Shown here piece by piece: positions 1 through 8,632 of a stretch of DNA of 20,641 bases. This DNA comes from Trichomonas tenax (lineage: Eukaryota; Parabasalia; Trichomonadida; Trichomonadidae): assembly GCA_023091735.1 (NCBI GenBank), contig JALKBU010000924.1, positions 1 through 20,641 on the forward strand. Direction: 5' to 3'. Below the pieces are notes generated by a model. It searched no databases and was not told the DNA's origin. It saw nothing but the letters and a program-made list of their open reading frames with translations. Made by a program: the position numbers and the translations under genes. Within the stretch, counting starts at the first letter, position 1, and each line of letters begins with the position of its first letter.

Positions 1-182
1 CTATTTGTGTCGTGATGAGCTGTGTGTAATTTAAATAGAATATTTTTTTGTTTTTTTTTCATTTATAAACACAGAACACACAACACCCACACACCTCCAC
101 ACTTCCACCTCAGCTTGTCAAAAATTAAAAAAAAAAAAATAATAATAATAAAATAAATTTTTTTTTTTTTTTTTGTCTTTTG

Positions 183-226
<44 letters not shown>

Positions 227-314
227 GATTTTGATAATTTCAAAAAAAAAAAATAGAGTGATGTTTTAACTTGATAAAAAAGTAAAATATAACAAATAGA
301 AAAATATATATCAA
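1..314. repeat. Low-complexity intergenic flank with long poly-T tract
   Basis: No gene is visible here. Positions about 60-115 are almost only A and C on the plus strand. Positions 122-157 are A-rich with a short AAT run, and 158-221 are nearly all T, ending in an uninterrupted run of 27 T (195-221). Read on the minus strand, this lies just downstream of the transporter gene that stops at 315, so it would be an A-rich 3' flank. Slippage of such tracts is expected, so the exact lengths may be assembly-dependent. Confidence 0.85.
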
Positions 315-1913
315 TTATATATTGAGGAAGTAAACGATTCCATAGCCGACAGATGCGATAATGAGGATAGATCCAACAACGATTGGCCAGCCAACTTTGA
401 AGAACTCTGGGCCTGTGAGGAATGGCACTGGTGTCAACTTCTGTGGGTTTCCACGCTCGTGCTTGCAAACACCAGAAACAAGAGCTGTTGCGAATGATGA
501 AATATAGAAGAGCTGCGCCATACCGATCATCATAGCTGAGAGAATAAGCATCAAGTTCGGTCTGCCGATTTCATTACCAATAGCGTTGAGAACTGGGAAC
601 AAAATGGCAGCGGCGGATGTGTGATTGATAACGGAAACTAAAACAGCTTCAATGATAAGGAAGATGAGCATGATAACCCAATAGGCCTTTGTAAGTGGCT
701 TCAAAGCCCATGTGATTGTTCCAGCAAGGAGGTTCAGCAAACCTGAGAGCTTCATAGCTTCACCAAGAGCTAAGCCACCACCCATCAAAGAAAGTGTTGA
801 CCATCTAAGACGACCGAAGTCCTCGGAGTCAAGAATGCCAACACTGAAGAAAGTGACAATAGGTATGAGTGAGGAGATACCGATATGGCCGAGGAACTTT
901 GGGAATGATTCCTGTAGTGCCCAAAGAGTGATTGTAAAAGCTGTAATGCCACAAGCAAATGTATGCTTCCATGTCCACGGAGGGAGTCTTGTTGGCAACT
1001 CTGCACCGATTTGGAGCTCTGTATATGCTGGTTTGTACTTCCAAATTAAATACGCCCAGAAGAAGAGAAGGCAGCAGAGACCAGTAGGTCCACCGAAAGC
1101 AATCCACTCAATGAATGAGATTGATGTTGTGCCTGACTCGTTAATGTATTTAATAGCCAAAATGTTTTGTGATGACGCGATAGTTGTTGGTAAACCGCCG
1201 GCATTACCACCCCAAGCGAGACCAAAGAGGATCGCTTTGATGAAATGGTCCTCCGGATCGAGTGTACGAATGATAGGAAGTGAAAAAGTGAGGAAAATTG
1301 TTGTAGCAGCAATATTTGAAAGAAATGCTGATGTAGCGAAGTTGAGAAGCATGAGTGTCAAGAGAACTGTCTGAGGTTTGTTGGAAATGCGTGCAAGAAC
1401 GTAATTCGAAACTCTCTCAGTGATATTAAGTTTTGCAAGTGCAGCGGATATAGCAAGAGAGCCGAGGAAAACGAAAATGATTGGATCTGTGAATTTAGCA
1501 GCGATAGCGACAGCTAATCTATTTGCAGGCATTCTTGCGCCTGTTGATTCTTCATAACCAACACCAAACCACACGCAAAGGATCGGCATTAAATAAGCTG
1601 TGACGTAAGATGGTACAACTTCAGTAGCCCAGAGAAAGCCACTGAGAATTAGGATTGCCAAGCATGTGCGTGCGCATGGATACATCGTGTAGATGGGCGC
1701 CATGTAGAAGACGCAAAATGTGATGCAGGCGAGTAATGGTATCCACGTTTTCTTCCATGGATTTTGCTTCTTTTTAGGCTCAACGCCAGTAAACGCGCGT
1801 ATGACTTCCTCAGCATCTGTCGTACTCAGGCGACGAACGCGGCCGACGGATAAATCGTCAGACTCTTCGCGTCGGTACAAACTCATTGTTGACATTTGAC
1901 TCTTTTTTAACAT
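315..1913 (-). CDS. SLC13/DASS-family anion transporter, Pho87/Pho90/Pho91-like
   Basis: A polytopic membrane transporter of the divalent anion:Na+ symporter family, likely carrying phosphate, sulfate or a dicarboxylate across the plasma or an internal membrane. After a charged cytosolic N-terminus (residues 1-55) about a dozen hydrophobic segments follow. The two family signatures are present: SNIAATT at 199-205 and NHTSAAAI at 430-437. The latter resembles the S/N-H-T form of yeast low-affinity phosphate transporters more than the SNT of bacterial citrate or succinate carriers. A glycine-rich loop, GLAWGGNAGGLPT, lies at 231-243. There is no SPX domain, so this is a bare core of typical length (532 aa). 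Candidate ATGs are residues 1, 7 and 10 (1913, 1895, 1886). The third follows GTCAAATGTCAACA and may be the true start. Substrate cannot be told from sequence. Confidence 0.9.
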   Translation of the reverse strand: MLKKSQMSTMSLYRREESDDLSVGRVRRLSTTDAEEVIRAFTGVEPKKKQNPWKKTWIPLLACITFCVFYMAPIYTMYPCARTCLAILILSGFLWATEVVPSYVTAYLMPILCVWFGVGYEESTGARMPANRLAVAIAAKFTDPIIFVFLGSLAISAALAKLNITERVSNYVLARISNKPQTVLLTLMLLNFATSAFLSNIAATTIFLTFSLPIIRTLDPEDHFIKAILFGLAWGGNAGGLPTTIASSQNILAIKYINESGTTSISFIEWIAFGGPTGLCCLLFFWAYLIWKYKPAYTELQIGAELPTRLPPWTWKHTFACGITAFTITLWALQESFPKFLGHIGISSLIPIVTFFSVGILDSEDFGRLRWSTLSLMGGGLALGEAMKLSGLLNLLAGTITWALKPLTKAYWVIMLIFLIIEAVLVSVINHTSAAAILFPVLNAIGNEIGRPNLMLILSAMMIGMAQLFYISSFATALVSGVCKHERGNPQKLTPVPFLTGPEFFKVGWPIVVGSILIIASVGYGIVYFLNI

Positions 1914-2489
1914 TTACATTCTCTCAAATTGATACTTTTGTCATTTTATGGTTAGCTTTTATTTTTAGTTTTCATAGTGTTGAGGGATTAATCTTATTAT
2001 AATGCCTTTTAAAAAGTGACAATAAATCATTTTTCTTCTTTTTATAATCCGGTCATACAGATATTAAATTTCATTCCATTTGATCCCATTCGTTTACCCT
2101 TTTGCTGGGCTATGCTACAAATATGTTTAAATGTGGAAAAAGCCTTTTGCTCAGTATCAGGTACCAAATTTTTATTATTTTATTATGCTTATCCATTGTG
2201 TAAAGCTGCAATTATCACTATCCATTAGCTAAATTATTATACACTCATCTTTGCTATCATTTATCGAGCAATCACGTGTTAATTTGAAATGATTCGATCT
2301 TCAAATATTCATATTCGAGGAATAAATTCTATTCAAAACTATCAAACACCAAAGGCAAGAATGATAAAATAGCATATCTAGATGTAACATGCTTAATGAA
2401 TTAGAATGAATGATTTAGTCATGAATTGTCAAAAATAATTTTACGTGTCAAATGGATTTTGAGTATTGTACGTTTATTTTTATCAAAAA
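1914..2489. other. Divergent intergenic region, no gene seen
   Basis: This AT-rich gap separates the divergently transcribed transporter and TBC1D31-like genes. Short open frames occur but none begins with a well-placed ATG or shows protein-like composition. It should hold both promoters. On the plus side TTTTTATCAAAAAATG directly precedes the TBC gene; on the minus side no strict TCAYTW initiator was found. Confidence 0.6.
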
Positions 2490-3968
2490 ATGATTGGTTC
2501 TGGATCTGCAATTGGAACTGTCGTAGGAGACGACAGTCACATGGTTGCAATGATTGGAAAGGAAATCGGCGCTAAATCCCTTTTTAACAAAAAATTACTC
2601 ATCGAATTAATAATGAAAAGATATACATTTCCGGAAAATCACAGAGCCTTAATGTGGCGATATATTCTTCGCTTACCAATGAATGATGAACAATATACGA
2701 CATTAGCTTCGCAACCAATGCATCCAACAATTCGTTTATTACCAAATTCATTACCTATTCGATTTTCTGCAGTTTCTCACAGACTTATGAGAATTCTATC
2801 AGCATTAGTCTACTGGCATCCACCACTCGCTGAATGCGATTGGCTTCCTGCCTTAGTTTATCCATTTCTCGTCATTTTTGGCAGAGACAAGCTTGCAACA
2901 TTCGAAGTTATCATGACAGTTATCACCAATTGGTGCAGTGAGTGGCTTCACTTCATTCCAAACCCACCAATTACAATTTTATCTAGAATCGATAAAATTG
3001 CAAGGAAACACGGTGGTGAGGCCCCACTCGCCCTCGCATGGCCTGCTTTACGCAGTTTTTGCGGTGAAGTTGCATCCACAGAAGTTGCGAAGATGCTTTT
3101 AGACAACATTCTTTCTTTCAAGCCCGTTTTCATCGAATATCTCATCGCATCATACGCCCTTCTCAAGCCAGGAAGTATCATTGATGAATTCAACTACAAG
3201 ATGGTCATCAATCGCGCCAGAAAGTTCTTTGAACAAGAAGCAGCAACATCACCAAATCAGAACAACTTCAATCCTCTTTCACATGGATATTATCCGATTC
3301 TTCCAATCGTCGAGAAGAGCCAGATGTGGCGTGAGAAAGAGCTGCAGAGAATCCGCAGCGAGGCAGAGCAGACAAGGCAACAAGCAGCGCTCGTCAAGGA
3401 AATCGAACAAGAATCCACTCGCATCGAAATGCAGAGACAGAGTTGGATGACTGAAAGAGCATTCCTCAGAGATATCGAAGAAGTCCAGATGGACGAATTC
3501 AGGCGTCGCGAGAAGGAACAGTTGATGAGAGAAAACTTGAACGAGGAGCGCGCTATTGCACAGCGTCTCGAGAGGATGAAGGAACGCAAGATAGAAGAAG
3601 AAAACGCAATCACAGAGTGGCAGGATGAAATCAAGAAAGTTGAGGAAGAAACAAAACAAATTGTCGATATGCGCAGAGAAAACTGGGGCAGATGGCTGAA
3701 CTTGAAGGAAGAATCTGCGAAAGTCGACAAGCAACAAGTTGACCAGGAGTTGTACTTGCTTCAACAGAAAGAGAAGATCTTTGGTACTCAGCTCGATGAA
3801 CATAAAAAAGTTATGGATGATGCTGCAACGGAAGAAGCTAAAATCCTTGGTGATGCGGTCAGAAACAGTCAGAAACTCGAGGATGAGAAGAATGACATGA
3901 GGCAGTCTCTCGAGAGAGCGAGAAGACATCAAGAAAAGTCTTTCTCATTTACCAAACAAAAATTGTAA
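2490..3968 (+). CDS. TBC1D31: TBC1D31/WDR67-like protein: degenerate TBC domain plus long coiled coil
   Basis: A 492-aa protein with a TBC fold at roughly residues 35-245 and a highly charged, almost continuous coiled coil from about 277 to 485. The TBC part matches the TBC1D31 (WDR67) type: the FPENHRALMWRYILRLP block (47-63), then NWCSEWLHFIPNPPITIL (147-164), a signature of that family. The RabGAP arginine (IxxDxxR) and glutamine (YxQ) fingers are absent, as expected for this family, so it probably acts as a scaffold. Animal TBC1D31 sits at centriolar satellites and ciliary bases, so a basal-body role is a reasonable inference here. Animal forms carry N-terminal WD40 repeats, and none are encoded here or in the 576 bp upstream. 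Although the frame is open from 2466, the first ATG is at 2490, directly after TATCAAAAA, so I start there. Confidence 0.85.
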   Translation: MIGSGSAIGTVVGDDSHMVAMIGKEIGAKSLFNKKLLIELIMKRYTFPENHRALMWRYILRLPMNDEQYTTLASQPMHPTIRLLPNSLPIRFSAVSHRLMRILSALVYWHPPLAECDWLPALVYPFLVIFGRDKLATFEVIMTVITNWCSEWLHFIPNPPITILSRIDKIARKHGGEAPLALAWPALRSFCGEVASTEVAKMLLDNILSFKPVFIEYLIASYALLKPGSIIDEFNYKMVINRARKFFEQEAATSPNQNNFNPLSHGYYPILPIVEKSQMWREKELQRIRSEAEQTRQQAALVKEIEQESTRIEMQRQSWMTERAFLRDIEEVQMDEFRRREKEQLMRENLNEERAIAQRLERMKERKIEEENAITEWQDEIKKVEEETKQIVDMRRENWGRWLNLKEESAKVDKQQVDQELYLLQQKEKIFGTQLDEHKKVMDDAATEEAKILGDAVRNSQKLEDEKNDMRQSLERARRHQEKSFSFTKQKL

Positions 3969-4078
3969 ATTATTCCTTGTTTTTTATGTTTAATTACTAA
4001 TTCTTTCCATAATGCACAATAGCGTATATTAAAATCTCATAATCAGTTGCATGGTGTTATTCATAAACATAAACATAA

Positions 4079-4384
4079 ATCGTCTGCAGGGTGATCCTCA
4101 AAAAGGGTCCATCCAGTCCGCTGGAGGAGGAACAGTTCAGGGGAACGCTGAGGTACTTCAGAGAAAAGCTGGAGATCGAGTATGTCCTGTCGAATGGCGA
4201 ATTCACTTTAGACGGTATGGCTGCAACTTTGAATTGTATTGAAGAATATATTGACCACGTTACTATCCGTCACGCTATTTTAATTACTGGTGTTTCCAAG
4301 AGAATTGTAAAGCTCTGCAAAAATATTTCAATGTTCGAAAGTCAAGCAACTAAAATACCAAACAATGATAAAATTCTTAAATAG
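4079..4384 (+). pseudogene. ATG-less reading-frame fragment, function unknown
   Basis: An open frame of about 102 codons runs from an in-frame stop at 4076-4078 to TAG at 4382-4384. It has no ATG until codon 47 (4217), so only 55 residues could be translated from a normal start. The translated body is charged and protein-like, for example LEEEQFRGTLRYFREKLEIE. The first half (4100-4205) is richer in G+C and in CTG, GAG, CAG and AGG codons than neighbouring genes, while the second half returns to AT-rich usage. It lies 110 bp after the TBC1D31-like stop in the same orientation. A second frame starting at ATG 4051 overlaps it but looks less protein-like. It may be a 5'-truncated gene copy, the last exon of a spliced gene, or a frameshifted gene starting at 4051. 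I do not recognise the family. Confidence 0.35.
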
Positions 4385-4784
4385 CTTCTTTGCATGCATC
4401 GAATGTTGAAAGATTTCAAGTCTCTTGATTAAAATCTTGTTGATATTATGTGGTTACTCCATCTTTTTATTGTCAAGGAGTGTGATTATATGCTTTGTCT
4501 CATGTAGATCACGTCTGATTTCGAACAATTTTAACGTTAATATATATATCTTATATGCTTCGCAACTATGCATAATAATAGAACAACAGTATTGTTGGTA
4601 ATACTTCATCAATTATCACCTCTCATGATAATGTGGATCTGTAACATGAATCATAGTGTTCAATACCGATTATTTATGTAAAGGATTGAGAATCGAAATG
4701 AATATTGAGTGTTTTGGAAAATTAGAAAGTGAAATTGTAACTATTTTGTGTGTACTGCATAAATATGTGATGAAAAAGAGATTG
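4385..4784. other. Intergenic, nothing recognisable
   Basis: AT-rich sequence lies between the fragment ending at 4384 and the initiator of the next gene. The frame of the next gene is open back to 4656 and contains ATGs at 4698 and 4770, but its residues there are less protein-like and both ATGs lie upstream of the initiator at 4785. Confidence 0.5.
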
Positions 4785-4793
4785 TCACTTTTC
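4785..4793 (+). promoter_or_regulatory. Inr-type core promoter, TCACTTTTC
   Basis: TCACTTTTC matches the Trichomonas initiator consensus TCAYTWY and ends 6 nt before the ATG at 4800, the short leader typical of trichomonads. The local string GTCACTTTTCAAAAAAATG is nearly repeated before the small ORF at 17329. This initiator is the reason for choosing 4800 over the upstream in-frame ATGs. Confidence 0.6.
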
Positions 4794-4799
4794 AAAAAA

Positions 4800-6296
4800 A
4801 TGCAACTTCCTCCACATGCATCACAACTTCGTGGTATTTTTGAGTTAAACTCACCGAAAAGAATCTATGATGAGTGGATGAACCTTTCTGAAGGTTTTTC
4901 AGCTCCAACAGTTAATACACCGAAAAAATATCCAAGTCCTGATGAACTGGACGTTATGTTTGCTGACATGAGCAACAAAACAATCGCAGCAATCAGAAGT
5001 CCAACAATTCAGCCACAAGATTTAAGATCCGAAATTTTCAAATCTGCGCAATTAATTAATACGATTCTCGACAACTATTCTAACCTTGTTAATCTTTCGG
5101 TCATTACATCGCATCTTCGTGGACCAAATTCTGGAAGAATGCAACAAGCATTAAGTGCATTAGAAATCGGAACTGCAAATGCTGTCGTTATTCTCAATCA
5201 ATTCACATCTCATGTCGAAATTCTCGCAAATCCTCGCATTCCGGTGCGCAATCATTGGGATGTATTGGCTAAAATTCATGGCATCAATTTTTCATTTTTG
5301 AAAGATTATGTCAACAGACTTCGCGGTTTGTTCAAGGTTGTATCATATGATCACGTAATGAATGAAATTGGAGATAAATCCAGCACGTCTTCATTACCTT
5401 ATGGACAAAATCGCCCAGCAATGGCTTCTTTTGGTCCTCAATATACAATTACTCCATCTTCTTCTCAGCCATATATCGCTCCATCGACAATTCCTTCAAC
5501 GCCATCTCCATCACAACCCGCTGTGCAGGAAGATCCTCAGATTGCAGCACTCCATGCAGCATGCAGTCAGCTTCTTGCATTCTCACAGGATCTCATGAAG
5601 AACGGCTACACATGGAAAGTTGTTATTGTTACGCCACAATTACAAAATCAGAGCCGTGCCCTCGCACAAGATATCTTCGGCAAGATGAAGATCGTTGAAG
5701 ACATGCTGGATCACTACTACAGTATGTCACCAGCAGAAAAAGCACGCGCAATTCAATTACCAGAAGCTCAAGTTAACGATGTTGTTGCACAGATGCGTGG
5801 AAATCTTAACATCCTCAGGATGCTTACTAACAAGTTCACGCTTGGAAAGATCTATGAACTCTGCAATTCATTCATCAAGCAAATTGCTTTAATCATTCGT
5901 GAACTTCGTCAATCTTATTTTTCCCAATCCCAATCCCAGCCTCAACAGCCTCCTTCTTACAATCAACAACCACATTCCTACAACCAGCAGACACAGTATA
6001 ATTCACCACAGCAGCCTTACAACCCACCACCACAGCAGTATTATGGTGAACAACAACCAGTGTATGAACCTCCACCATACACTCCACCACCACAGGAGCC
6101 ACCACAATATCAGCAATATGGACAGCAGTACCAACAATATAACCACCAATACATGCCTCCAGCACAAGGATATGCTCAACCGAATTATGATCAAGGGTCC
6201 AGTCAAAGACCTCAGTACAAACTTAAATCTCCGGCACGCTTTAACAGAGATATCAGCAACGAAGCTGCTCAATACCCCGATGTTGATGATTTATAA
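4800..6296 (+). CDS. Uncharacterised protein with helical core and Pro/Gln/Tyr-rich tail
   Basis: A 498-aa protein of unknown family. Residues 1-210 and about 250-370 are predicted to be largely helical, with moderately spaced hydrophobics. They are separated by a Ser/Pro/Thr-rich linker (about 200-250) with motifs such as STIPSTPSPSQP. The last 110-120 residues (from about 377) are low-complexity, dominated by Q, P, Y and N, with runs like QQPPSYNQQ, PPPQQYYGEQ and PPPYTPPPQ. Such tails bind SH3/WW-like partners or drive condensate formation in other proteins; that role here is inference only. The protein ends in an acidic DVDDL. No membrane segment or signal peptide is visible. The start is set by the TCACTTTTC initiator 6 nt upstream. 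The stop forms TAAAA, fitting the UAAA-type polyadenylation signal reported for trichomonads. Confidence 0.8.
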   Translation: MQLPPHASQLRGIFELNSPKRIYDEWMNLSEGFSAPTVNTPKKYPSPDELDVMFADMSNKTIAAIRSPTIQPQDLRSEIFKSAQLINTILDNYSNLVNLSVITSHLRGPNSGRMQQALSALEIGTANAVVILNQFTSHVEILANPRIPVRNHWDVLAKIHGINFSFLKDYVNRLRGLFKVVSYDHVMNEIGDKSSTSSLPYGQNRPAMASFGPQYTITPSSSQPYIAPSTIPSTPSPSQPAVQEDPQIAALHAACSQLLAFSQDLMKNGYTWKVVIVTPQLQNQSRALAQDIFGKMKIVEDMLDHYYSMSPAEKARAIQLPEAQVNDVVAQMRGNLNILRMLTNKFTLGKIYELCNSFIKQIALIIRELRQSYFSQSQSQPQQPPSYNQQPHSYNQQTQYNSPQQPYNPPPQQYYGEQQPVYEPPPYTPPPQEPPQYQQYGQQYQQYNHQYMPPAQGYAQPNYDQGSSQRPQYKLKSPARFNRDISNEAAQYPDVDDL

Positions 6297-7349
6297 AAAA
6301 CAATAAGCTTTGATTTATTTATATTTCTCCCATGTTTCTTCATGCTGCAGCCAACATATGTTAACGACGGCCTTACAAGGGCTATCATAAATCGCTCTTA
6401 ATTTTTGAAAAATTTATGATATCCTTATTTGCAATACCACACAGCTATTGTTTTTGGACTAAAATTAATAATCAAAAATTTGTGGTGGAATCGCCCCCTA
6501 TATTAGCACATCATATTTTAATTACAATAGAATTTACAATTATCGTATTTTTTAATTTGAGCGTAATTTTCAGAAATATTTATTAATAGTTTTGCGAGCA
6601 CTTTTCCATTGAAATAACGAAATTTTTCAGAGAAGTGTTTGACCTCTCAAATTTGGTTTTTAGCGGCCAAAATTGGCGAAATTAGCATCATCATTATGTA
6701 AATGTTATAATAAACCATATTTTAAAAAGTGTATAAGGTTAAAAGTTACGTTTTTCACAATATATTTGACACTGTTTACATTAATAAAATAGTATATATG
6801 ATGCTAATTATTTTTCCCTCGTTTTTATTTTTGAATACTTTATTTTTATTAATCAATAATTTCAACAATTTCATTGGGAGGCTATGAGTATAAGTTGATG
6901 TATCACATTAAAAACATGTAATATGTGCGTGCATCTATGCATATTGTCGTTTCCGCAATGATTTCGTGTATTTATAAATTAAGATACTGAACAATTATTC
7001 AATTAGGAACTTGTATTATTTGTAATATGTTAATATGTTGTTGGCATGTGATATATTTATAATAAATATTGCTATTTACTCAAAAATAAGCTGATATCAA
7101 ATTGTTAATGAAAAATATGAAACGATATTATATATGTTTAACATTACAACTATGTATGACATCACATAAGAGTTATATTTGCCCATACATGTTTGATCTG
7201 GTTCTGACCCCCAGAGTTGATACACTTTTCTTCATCAACCTTTTATCAGTGAGTTTCGGTTTCAAACATTTTTCCAAATTTTGCTTAAAAATGGAATTCT
7301 CATCTATCGATATACCCGAATTTGTTAAAATATCAAAAGTATTTTCAAA
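6297..7349. other. 1 kb gene-free AT-rich interval with hairpins
   Basis: No convincing gene is present. A slightly GC-richer patch at 6350-6395 codes for nothing long. Two structures are visible. The first is a hairpin with 10-bp perfect arms, TATCATAAAT at 6383-6392 and ATTTATGATA at 6412-6421. The second is a perfect 12-bp inverted repeat, AATTAGCATCAT at 6680-6691 and ATGATGCTAATT at 6798-6809. The short frames at 7102-7376 look like chance openings. The kinase-like gene promoter should lie at the right end. Confidence 0.55.
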
Positions 7350-8561
7350 ATGACTTTGGAAAGTTTTACAAGCCATACAACAGTTGGATCTTTTCTGTTA
7401 GAGACACAGTTTATCCTAAACCCTCGATTCGCGATATGGAACGCTCACCACGTCAAATCGAATCAGCAAGTCAGTGTCAAAATATATTCGAAAGAATTTT
7501 TGGCGATCGGCCATAATCAAGAGTATTATGAGAACGACATCTACTGCTTTAAGAATTTCCTCCACCCATTTATCGCTAAATTCATACAGACTTTCGAAGA
7601 TGAACATTTTATTTATATTATCCTCGAACCAATGAAAGGCGGTCCTTTCAAGGAACTCCTCGCCGCTAAAACTCGTTGGAACGAATCTCAATCAAGAAAT
7701 ATCTTCATCCAATTATTTATGATAATCGAATATATACAAGCAGCAATGAATATGGTTCATGGAAACATATGTTTGGACGTTCTCATGGTCGATGAAAACA
7801 ACTATCTCAGGTTGGTCGATTTCTGGGGCATCCAACCAATCGCAAATTGCTCTGCACAACCAACCGAAATATATAGCCCGATCCCATTCCAACCGCCAGA
7901 GCATATCAACACAGGTATAATATACCCATCGGCTGATCTCTGGAACCTCGGCGTATTTTTGTATTTTATTGTTGTTGGTTCATCGCCATTCCCAGATGAT
8001 GAGAAATCCTCTGTTACAAACATGCTTATTCAATACCCGTCATTTTTAAGTCAATCTCTCATTGACCTTCTTAAGAAATTAATATCGCTTTCACCAGCTC
8101 ACAGAATTAGTTTCAGAGCGATTAAAGAGCATCCTTGGTTTGCTAAAACACAATATAACCTTCTCACACCATTCTTAATTCAAAACGACGCATTTTCTGC
8201 AGAAGTTTTCGCAACAATTTCAAATTACGTAACAGAAGAAAAACTCGTCGAAGATCTTAATAACGGTGCCGAGACGCCAGAAGTTATCATGTATCATATA
8301 GCTAAAGCTATAGATCACGCAAATCAAGTTTATAATGCAGTCGCACGTCTTAATCTTACACCAAGCGAAAGAAGTAGAATAAGTCTTGATAGTGACCATT
8401 CTCTCATGAAATCACATTCACTCTCATCATTCGGTGCACAATCACCAACTTCATCAAATGATAAATTTAAGATCAAGCCAGTCGCTTTACAACTCTCCAG
8501 GCCAGTGCAGGTCGCTTCTAGAAGAGGCTCGAAGGTAATTCCAACATTACCAAAATTATAA
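7350..8561 (+). CDS. CAMK-like pseudokinase
   Basis: A 403-aa protein with a protein-kinase fold at about residues 15-265 and a 140-residue tail. The kinase landmarks are recognisable but several catalytic ones are gone. The VAIK lysine is kept as VSVK (K44). The glycine-rich loop has no glycine pattern (FLLETQFI). HRD is HGN (137-139) and the following catalytic-loop Asn is missing (LDVLM). DFG is DFW (157-159). The structural parts are intact: PPEH (182-185, APE-like), SADLWNLGVFLY (194-205) and the AHRI...HPWF end block with its conserved arginine (R252). The domain arrangement and HPWF ending point to the CAMK/AMPK-related group. With the HRD aspartate lost it is unlikely to phosphorylate and more likely acts as a binding or allosteric partner. 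The tail has a Ser-rich stretch about residues 340-380. The start ATG follows TTTTCAAA directly. Confidence 0.85.
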   Translation: MTLESFTSHTTVGSFLLETQFILNPRFAIWNAHHVKSNQQVSVKIYSKEFLAIGHNQEYYENDIYCFKNFLHPFIAKFIQTFEDEHFIYIILEPMKGGPFKELLAAKTRWNESQSRNIFIQLFMIIEYIQAAMNMVHGNICLDVLMVDENNYLRLVDFWGIQPIANCSAQPTEIYSPIPFQPPEHINTGIIYPSADLWNLGVFLYFIVVGSSPFPDDEKSSVTNMLIQYPSFLSQSLIDLLKKLISLSPAHRISFRAIKEHPWFAKTQYNLLTPFLIQNDAFSAEVFATISNYVTEEKLVEDLNNGAETPEVIMYHIAKAIDHANQVYNAVARLNLTPSERSRISLDSDHSLMKSHSLSSFGAQSPTSSNDKFKIKPVALQLSRPVQVASRRGSKVIPTLPKL

Positions 8562-8632
8562 TCTGAATAAAATAATATGTTTCCTGATAACTACGAATAA
8601 AACAACATTTTTACAAACAAATAAATATAATA

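Noticed and set aside
1..30. Minus-strand TTACACACAGCTC, similar to the trichomonad 3' splice motif
   Set aside because: It matches only partly, no GTATGT 5' site was found upstream in that orientation, and no coding frame follows before the window edge.
712..1374. 220-codon plus-strand frame opposite the transporter
   Set aside because: It is the antisense shadow of the SLC13 gene; the minus frame has clear membrane segments and family motifs.
3279..3932. 217-codon minus-strand frame opposite the coiled coil
   Set aside because: Long antisense openings are expected opposite Glu/Lys-rich coiled-coil codons, and the translation is a Phe/Leu-rich artefact.
7102..7376. Short frames on both strands before the pseudokinase
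   Set aside because: They overlap one another, lack initiator context and show no recognisable composition.
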